Of a DNA stretch of 64,000 bases, positions 51,101 through 64,000 are shown one piece after another (position 1 is the first letter of the stretch; each line of letters starts with the position of its first letter). The position numbers and the translations under genes were made by a program. The notes under the pieces were generated by a model that made no database searches, was not told the origin of the DNA, and saw only the letters and a program-made list of their open reading frames with translations. Source of the stretch: Fistularia commersonii (lineage: Eukaryota; Chordata; Actinopteri; Syngnathiformes; Fistulariidae); assembly GCA_037954325.1 (NCBI GenBank), contig JBBMNZ010000027.1, forward strand, positions 8,892,501 to 8,956,500, given 5' to 3'.

Positions 51101-54100
51101 ACCTTTTAAAAAGTATCCTGAGACACAATGTCATGTTTGTTTTTATAATATAATTAAAAATAATGGGTATATTTGGTTGGAGATGCACATATATTGGCAA
51201 ATGTTGCTTTTGTCTAATTGTTTTCTTCATAGCTTTATATTATCATGAATGGTTATCCATCCCTGCAATGATGGAAACTGCTGACCTACTGGCGTCAATT
51301 AAGTATACATTTCAAAATACTGTGATGTGACATGGATCTCAGAAGGTGATTCATTATTAATAAGTGATTGTGTTTTGGGCTAATTTCCAGCTACATCCAT
51401 CAAAAAAAACTATATATCCCTAAACCCCTTGGCTTCCTGCTTCATGAGGGCAAAGGGCTGCTTGTAATTTTATTCACTTTAGTGAAAAACTGAACCTATT
51501 CGGGCTGTGGGTATCCTGCCAGATTCACTGTGAAGCTTTGATGCAAACCTTGCCATTGTGAGAAGATGTAAGATGTGCCCCTAGAAGCAACTCCTTGAAA
51601 AAGAGCACATTTTATAGCCTGAGGTAAGCAGCAAGCCAGTGCTGCCTGCATTTGATACACACTCCCTGAAGGCTGGAAATCTACCAACTGTAACCATGAT
51701 TGAAAAAGTTTTTCTAAGACAATTCAAATAGGTTCAACATCACCCCTGACATGAAGGTTGAGCTTTTGGCAAGAGAGTGAAGAAATAGAGATTGTTCAGA
51801 GAGCTAACATGAGATGATATCCTGAAGATTTCTGGTAGCCTTTAGTATGGGTTTAGATGTATTGTTATATGGATATAATTTTATGTCCACCAGGGTTGCA
51901 ATGTGGTTTCCCGTTCCCATGACAGAATTATTGTTAAAGTTTTTTCCGGGAAAAAAATCAGTTGTGATGACTGTTGACTCAGCAGAAAAGCTGCCGATAC
52001 CTTGAGTGACTCTATATCATGGAATAGTAACTGTTTAGTTGGATTTCATATTTATTTACGAATTGCTATTTGACATACCTTTTAACACATATAATGAGGA
52101 TTTCTGCCACCTTTCTTTCTGTAAGTAACATTTCTGGATATATTTGATGTAAATGTTGCAAATAATTAAACACATCTTAAAACGCATTTTAAAGATTAAT
52201 GCCTCTAAGAACAACAGGTAACTGATTTATGAAGCAAAAATAAATCCAGATATCAGTTGAAAGTTCATTAAGTTGGTAATTAAGATGTCATGGTAACAGG
52301 GGCGAATAAATATCAAAAGAGACCAGGCTGAAGCCCTGACAACGTTTCGATCAAAATTCTTGATCAAAATACAGTGAGGCAATCATGGTAATCACAGCCA
52401 GACCGGATATTATATTCCAAAACCATTTAAAAGTTACACAAAATGAAAAAGCTGGTTGAGGTTTTGTTGCTTTCCCTTTTTTTTGGCAGATGATTGAGAA
52501 AGATAGATGAGGAGTTAGACTGAACCTTTACAAATTGTTTAAAAAAGCTTTAGTTAGATGGCAATAAAACCCCCTTGCTGTTCATCAAATAGCAAAGATA
52601 ATTTTTACTGACTTGATCAGTTACTGTGAATATCTGAATATCTGAATTTTATTGTATTTCTTTTTGCTGAAATTAAGTTTTGGAATGGATAACTCAGCTG
52701 CCCACGCAAAAAGTTAAAATAGTCCACACGGCAAGACAAATTCAAACAAGAACTGGACAGACTTTCATCTTCTTCATTCACATCAGCAAAATGCTCATTA
52801 ACCATCGCCATTAACCATAAAGCTCGACACTGCCCTCTGATATCACCCATTCCTGTGTGATAGTTCCATCATCTCCTTTGTCAAAGGTTATCCAAGATCT
52901 TTTGGGTCAATAGAGGCGCCAGAGATGATGCCTCAGCACATTCTGCGACCGCAGAGTCAAATTTACAATGAAAGACCAATTGTCTTCATTAAAGACAAGC
53001 AGAAGACATTGCACTTTTGTTGATCCCGACTTAATTGCAGGCAGTAATGAGCTATTACTCATGTCTTCTTTCAAAGATGGGTCAATGTCATTTCTGATCT
53101 TAAGTAGTTTGACACTGACAACTACATGGCGGGCCTTAATATATAAATGAATATTTCATATTTGCTATCCTGTAATAATGCTGTGTGCTTAGCAAAACCT
53201 CTTAGTATCACATGCTGTAGTCTCAGAAATAGTATGCATGTTTAGGGTTTTTGGGGAGAATTTAACTTAGAATTTTCTACATATAATAGGTGGTATTTCT
53301 CACCATTTTGTTTGAAATGATCTGATTGGCTGTGATTCACGCCACTGAAATTATTATTATGTCATGATTTGGCCCAAATATCTACAATGTGAATGTCTAA
53401 CCAAAAGTAAGTGTATATGTAGGATGTGGACTTTGTTGTGCTGCAGCCGTTGTTTTCCCCTTTGATGGTTGGTTTTCAAAAATACCTGAGTACTGAAACA
53501 CGATCTAAATAAAAGACAGGCTTATGGAGTGCAAGTGTGAGACATTTTTTCCTGTTCTTATGTCTGCCTTCTGGTGATCAGCAACTCACAAAAAAATACT
53601 GTGTATAATGTCTCTCTACAAACTGCTGTTTTACAAGCACATATATTTTATGTACCGGTATGTACTTCATTTGAGATTTTGTTTGGGATATCAATGTTTC
53701 AGATATGTCAAGTATTTCATTTTTCCCACTGTTGACATTTGTAACCATAGTCAAAGGCAGTATAACATCAGCATTCTGTAATATTACTGCTCTGGCATGT
53801 AATATTAAATCATTTCTATTAAGCAGACCGTTATAGTATTTGTGACCTTCATGTAATGATGGTGCAAATTAAATACAAATAACAAGTAAGCCTGGGCATA
53901 ACAAAATGCTCCTCATACCATTCCTCCTATTCACTTTAAGAACAACATCAAAACTATCTCCAAATACGCATCTTTAAATCTTATGCAAACACCTGAGAGA
54001 ATGATTGGCAGAAGAGCAGGATATACTAAGTGTTTCAGGAAATTACCTTGTTTACTGTCAGAAAATATGTTATGTGTTGAATCATGTCTTTTTTTCCCCT

Positions 54101-56020
54101 CTGGGGTTGCTGGATTATATGTGCAGGGATGGGCCTGGCTGAGATGGTCACCGATGATGCTCTTCTCTCTCAACAGGGTCACAACTCAGCATTGTAAGAC
54201 TGCGTTTGTTCCTTACCCTTTCCTGGCTCTCCTTCTGTCTCCCTATCTTTTTTCTCAGATGTGTCAGTCCATCAATGATTGATGTCTCCCCCTCGAGGAC
54301 TTGACTCATCTTTCACCTGCAGTCTGCCTCACAGCTGCTCAGTGAACCCACATGCATGAACACACAACTCCACACACTGTAATGCAAGCCCTTCACGGGT
54401 TGTGTGTTTTTTTTTTTTAATCCAAAGATAAAGGTTCTGTTGCTATATGAATCATTTTGGTTATCTCTCCCTTTTCTCTCTCTTTTGCTTTTAAATTGAC
54501 AAGAGACTCAGGGGTGACACACCAATCCAGATGCTATAGATTCGGCTAATTGCCGCTATTGCAGCATCCTTGTATGAGAGTCACTGCTTTATATGCTGTA
54601 TGTCCATTCCCACCCTTTTTCCTTTTGGCTGTTTCGAGGAACACAGAAATAAAAAGCCACCTTTCACTTCCAGAGGCTGTAATTCCATGTTGTCAGAGGC
54701 TATTGTACAGCAGAAGCAGCATCTGTTTCTTGCTTCGTATTGTCTATTGATAGTGTGGGAGCGGCAGGCGCCTCAATGGGCACAATTACGCTGCTTCACA
54801 AACAAAAGAAAATGCATTTCTCTACACATGGATCAGCGTTTTCTTGAAAAGGTTTGGAAAAGCTGAATAAATATTAGCCACCTCAGCGACGGTCCTCGAA
54901 GTCTCGGACCAATGCTCAGTTTTCCAGAGCCCGCGGTTACATATTCATTGCCATGCAAATATATTTAGCAGGTCATATATTCTCAAGTCTCATTTTGGTC
55001 TGATGTACACAAATTTTACCATGGAAGTCCTTGCTTTAAAAAGACAAACCTGCTTGCATTTTGAAAGACATGTACATAACTTTGAAATGAAGCAATTACG
55101 ATACTTTCAAAAAACCCTTCAAACATGTTTGGGTTGTTAGTTGCTTGAAGAATAACCCAGGATTGACAAAAAGAACACTTTGGTTGATAGATTTCAAAGT
55201 AGTTTATAATCTGTTGTAAAAGTAAAACAAAGTTGATCAAATCTTAAAAATCCTCTTCAACCAAAATAATGGTGTAACAAACCTTGTAGCAAATAAATAT
55301 AGGAAATCCACAGTAATGACATTTTTTACCCATGACAGTAAAAATGAAACAGGATCCTTTGGTTTATTGAAGATTTCCGCACAGACCTCCTTTTCCCTTC
55401 TGTAAAATTTGGGGTTTAAATACAATTCTGAAGGGATCAGGTTTCCTGGACAATTACATGAAATTTAAGCTGCAAAAATGGCTTTATTGGAGACAAACAA
55501 AACGAAACAATGCATGTGAATTGAATTACTGTTCTAGATGGCTGGATCCGAATCAATTGTTTCCTCGAAAAGTAATGCAACCCTGTCATACTTCAGGGAA
55601 GAGATCTTCTCAGCCACTGGTCTGACAGCCAAAGCAGACGAAGCATCACATTCACAGTTCTTGTCATTTCAAACAGTTAATCTATGGTCATTTTTGCACT
55701 TTGTCTGATGTATGTGAATGCACCTACCCAGTTTCTACTGTCTGGTTGTGTCAGAATCTATGTTAATTTCATTGTGCTGATGAAGAGTTTCATGAATGAC
55801 TTTCAGAGGAAATAATGCGGTGGCAATTACCCTCTCAGCAATCACATTATTTTACTCATTACACACTGAGGGAAATAATGACATTATTCATTGCTCTCCA
55901 GCTGCCATTATCAAACAATCATGTTCATGATTTGTTGACAAGCAAGACTGCAGTCTGACACAGGTGGCATCTTTTTGTTTTCTTTTTCTGTGTTTCCAGT
56001 AACTTTTATTCAGCATCATC
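48168..56020. other. Intergenic DNA
   Basis: About 7.9 kb without a recognised gene. Short frames show no domain. A few stretches (54880-54965, 55800-55935) have motif content suggestive of regulatory DNA and are discussed as findings. The rest is unremarkable AT-rich sequence. Confidence 0.5.
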
Positions 56021-56600
56021 AACTAGCAGGCATCTGGGTCTACTCAACAGTTTTGTAACTTTACCACAAGTCCTCTTCTTTTCAGCTTTACTTTTCAGGG
56101 GTCACCACATCAAATCATCTTTTTCCATCTAACCCTATTTACTGTATCCTCATTTCTCACATCAACTAACTTTATGTCCTCTCTAACCACATCCATAAAT
56201 CTTCTCTTTGGTCTTCCTCGAGACCTCCTGCCTGGCAGCTCCAATTCCAGCATCCATCTACCAATATATTCACTATCTCTCCTCACTACATAACCCAACC
56301 ATCTCAGTCTGCCTTCTCTGACCTTCTCTCCAAAACATCTAACTTGTACTGTCCTTCTGATAGACTCTTTCCTGATCCTATCCGTCCTCTTCACTCCCAA
56401 AGAGAACCTCAGCATCTTCATCTCTGCGACCTCCAACTCTGCCTCTGTCATTTCTTCAATGTTGCTGTCTCCAAACCATACAGCATGGCCGAAACCATTC
56501 GCTGGTCTAACCACTGTCTTACACAACTTTCCTTTCATTCTGGCTGATATTTTTCTATCGCATAGTACCAGGTACATGGTATATACTCCTAAATATGATT
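56020..56600 (-). mobile_element. RTE-type LINE, 3' end of the reverse transcriptase ORF
   Basis: A 155-codon minus-strand frame (56577-56110) encodes the RTE C-terminal region: ARMKGKLCKTVVRPA, LEVAEMKMLRFSLGVKRTDR, LRWLGYVVRRDSEYIGRWML, LELPGRRSRGRPKRRFMDVV, ending RWKKMI. A short 3' tail follows to about 56020. It shares motif order with the fragment at 4330-4975 but is better preserved. Confidence 0.85.
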
Positions 56601-57300
56601 TACTGAATATAAAATAAAAAATAAATAGACAGAAGGCAATTAGAAAAAGCTAAAGACATCCACAAATAAATTGACAACAGAGAGAACAACAACAGCAACA
56701 ACATCAAGGATAAGAATGAACAAAATTAAAGAAAAAAAAATTAAGGGTGAAAATAGACACCCAAAACTAAATGACAACATAGACAGAATGACAATAGCAA
56801 TGACAAGAATAAAATAGATAAACAAAAATAGCCAGGATGAGAGTGGGCTGAGACCAACAGAGTGAGGGCATGACACGTGAATGGGTGAGGTAGTGAGGTT
56901 GTGCTTGTACGGATGCACTTCCGGCCGGTCAGAGCTGTGTGTCATCCAGGCTGCTGTAATACACTCTGATGGCCGTGGACACAAAGGAGCGTCTGAAGCG
57001 TTCAGTTGGGCACCAGGGTGGGATGAACCATTGGCTGAAAGAGCTGCCCATCAGCCACAGCTCACAGTGCTTTCTGTACCCTCCAGATGGGATAGGGTCC
57101 CATGAGTGAGGAAGATGATTGCATCCTCCAGACCCAAATGCTGCCTGTACCCAAACTGCAGAGGGTCCAGGGAAGCAGATAGCCGGTCTCTAGGTGCTAG
57201 AGTACATGACTTCATGACACGTGACGTTAGTGCCATCGGCCTGTAGTCATTGACAACACTCGGATGTCCTTTCTTTGGTACAAGGTGAGGAGTGAGGAGT
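56600..57300 (-). mobile_element. L2-type LINE fragment inside the RTE remains
   Basis: The minus strand encodes LVPKKGHPSVVNDYRPMALT, SRVMKS and SLDPLQFGYRQHLGLEDAII, which is the start of an L2/CR1-like reverse transcriptase domain. It then stops and jumps to 3'-terminal sequence and a T-rich, tandem-like tail. It is truncated at the 5' end and internally deleted. The motif set differs from that of the flanking RTE pieces. Confidence 0.7.
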
Positions 57301-57309
57301 GTGGAGTTG

Positions 57310-58130
57310 AGGTTAGGGTGAGAATTGTCTGTGTCAGTATTCAGGGGGATGGGGGGCGATGTGGGGGAGAAGTGGTTGTGTCTTTGTCAATGTCTGTCTT
57401 TCAGGTTACTTTGTCTGTGCAAGATGTAGTCTACCTGCATGCTCCCACCTCCGCTCTTATAAGTTACCCTATGTTCCTGTCTTCTCTGGAAAAAAGTGTT
57501 CTCTACAGCCATTTCCATCCTTTTTGCAAAGTCAACCACCATCTGTCCCTCTGTGTTCCTATCCTGGATACCAAATCTGTCCATCACTTCTTCATCACCT
57601 CCATTGCCTGCACCAACATGTCCATAGTATTCTGCACCAATTACCACCCTCTCATCCCTGGAGATGCTATTCTGCTTCACTTCACTTAAGTCATTCCAAA
57701 ACTTCTCCTTCTCCCCTAACTGTGGTGCATAGCCACTAATAACATTGAGCATTACTACTTCCATTTTCAGTTTCAGACTCATAAGTCTATCTGACATTCT
57801 CTTCACCTCCAGAACATCCCTAACAACCTTCTTCTTCAAGATAACTCCCATTTCATTTCTCTTCCTGTCAGTACCATGATAGTGCAACTTATAACCTGCT
57901 CCGAAGCTTCCAGCCTTACTACCTTTCCACCTGCTCTCTTGTATATCCACCTTCCTTCCCTGCATCATATCAAACAACTCTCTACCTTTCCCTGTCATCA
58001 CCCCAATATTCAAAGTTCCTACTCTCAGTCTCAGACTCTTGCCTTTCCTTTTTCTCTCTCTGCTTCCGAACACGCCTCCCTCCTCTCCTTCTTCAACCCA
58101 CAATATTCCGATTTTTACTGGTACCTTTTA
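57310..58130 (-). mobile_element. RTE-type LINE, endonuclease domain
   Basis: A 238-codon minus-strand frame (58103-57387) encodes an apurinic-like endonuclease: LRVGTLNIGVMTGKGRELFD, a VDIQESRWKG block (lacking part of the usual LCVQET), SGYAPQ, NDLSEV and VVIGAEYYGHVG (usually GDLNGHVG), then YKSGGGSMQVDYIL. The catalytic positions are partly altered, so it is probably inactive. This domain resembles the RTE-derived proteins annotated as craniofacial development protein 2-like. Confidence 0.85.
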
Positions 58131-59395
58131 GGTTATAAGCCAGATGCCCTCCTGACACAACCCTTTGCATTTATCCGGGCTTTGGACCAGCTCAGGGAGA
58201 CACTGGCCTGTGCTGCACCGAGGCTGCATTTATAACTTTACAACAAGTGACATGGGTATTTTATTGTCAAAGAATTTGAACATTTTGACAATTACTTTTA
58301 CAAAGAGTTGGGTGGAAAATGAAATGGACAGAATACTGACAGTATCTGCCTGCTTTAAATACTGTTTAACTTTGTTGAATTATTTTTTCATGACTAATCT
58401 CATAAGCTGTGACAAAAATAGCAAAGGACACATAGTTGCTCCAAATAACTATTCCATAATATTGTGCAACTCTGTTTCCGCAAAGCTGGACAAACACAAA
58501 CAGAAAGGTAAAACCATCATTGTCTTATGAGAATAGATACTTATTCTCAATTTTAGTGCCGCAAACATGCTTCAAAAATATTATGAATTAACTAAACCAA
58601 TGAGTTCTATTTAATCGGTAAATATTCTTGTTATTTACCAATTAAATAAAACTTGTTTATCTACTCCAACATTTTCACAGGATATACTGTCACTTTAAAA
58701 CTATTTTTTTGTTGTTGTCTGTGTTTGTAATATCAGCCCTGTGTGTATTGATTAAAGTATCTGTATGTGGCAGGGTTTCCTGAGGCATGCATGAAACAAA
58801 TATAAACAAAATCCAAACAAGCTACCATGGTAGGTGTCCCAAGGGGATCACCATCAATTTAACACACAATCATAATTAGTGACTCTATTTTTCCCAAAGG
58901 AAGAAAGAAAACAAGACACATATTTATAGGCACATGAAGGTCAAACATGTATGACCTTCATCCTGCCATTGATGTGCCTCACCTACCAGCCCTCGCCTCC
59001 CTTCACAAACAGTTTCCATGACTAAAAAGAATATGAATCTATTTTTAAGTGACAGACGTCAAGGTTCAAGAAAGGACATTGCACTCTCTTGGGAAAAAAT
59101 GATGAGAAGATGTGAGGGAACAGTTAATAAAGTGATTTGGCCACCATTGATGAGCATATTTCTGTTTATCTGTCAAATACTGAAAACCATTCTGCTTTTT
59201 GGACAAAAACAATTATCAAATGATTAGTTGGAAATGGTTTAATTTGATTATTTAAATTGGATATAGTAGATCCACTGTGTTCGAAGATTGCTCTCAGTTT
59301 TACAGTAATTGCACGTTTAATACCAGTGTGCTTGTTTAATACCAGTATAAGAGAGGCAGGAGTCTTCTTTGTGTGCCTGTCCATTTGAAATGAAT
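58131..59395. other. Intergenic DNA
   Basis: No gene recognised. A near-perfect 15-bp inverted repeat (ATTTAATCGGTAAAT and ATTTACCAATTAAAT) lies near 58610-58650. Confidence 0.5.

Positions 59396-64000
<4,605 letters not shown>

Noticed and set aside
57264..57739. Plus-strand frames of 126-141 codons
   Set aside because: They are shadows of the minus-strand RTE endonuclease frame.

Overview
The window looks like nuclear DNA of a ray-finned (teleost) fish. It carries intron-split genes with GT-AG splice sites, long AT-rich spacers, many (CA)n and purine-rich microsatellites, and decayed Tc1, hAT, RTE and L2-type elements. Four protein-coding genes are supported and all look intact. The genus cannot be read from the sequence.

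Layout. A retinol-dehydrogenase-like short-chain dehydrogenase (minus strand, 7 coding exons, 1911-5945) stands head to head with tmed3 (plus strand, 3 coding exons, 6932-9365), with about 1 kb between their start codons. Next comes idh2 (plus strand, 11 coding exons, 10831-15743), mitochondrial NADP-dependent isocitrate dehydrogenase. Converging on it is znf710 (minus strand), an 11-finger C2H2 protein coded by exons at 25520-27049, 22976-23167, 22667-22838 and 20772-20953. A candidate 5' UTR exon near 43571-43900 would make the znf710 locus at least 23 kb long with a first intron of about 16.5 kb. The idh2-znf710 convergent pair matches the human 15q26 arrangement as I remember it.

The idh2-znf710 spacer holds a hAT-type element with an 8-bp target duplication and, right beside it, a fold-back element. 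The long znf710 intron is rich in simple repeats: two polypurine tracts, a (TA)n run and a (GT)n-(AC)n inverted dinucleotide run. From about 44 kb to the end I find no convincing host gene. That part contains a full-length but dead Tc1-like transposon (46940-48167), a composite of broken RTE and L2-type LINE pieces (about 56020-58130), a long (TG)n array, and a few stretches that might be conserved regulatory DNA.

The genes do not form an operon or shared pathway. They act separately: retinoid/aldehyde reduction at the ER, ER-Golgi cargo transport, mitochondrial NADPH supply and transcriptional regulation. I found no new gene system. The most useful oddities are a GC-AG intron in znf710, two perfect intronic hairpins in the same gene, a possible internal TATA promoter, and the composite LINE locus.
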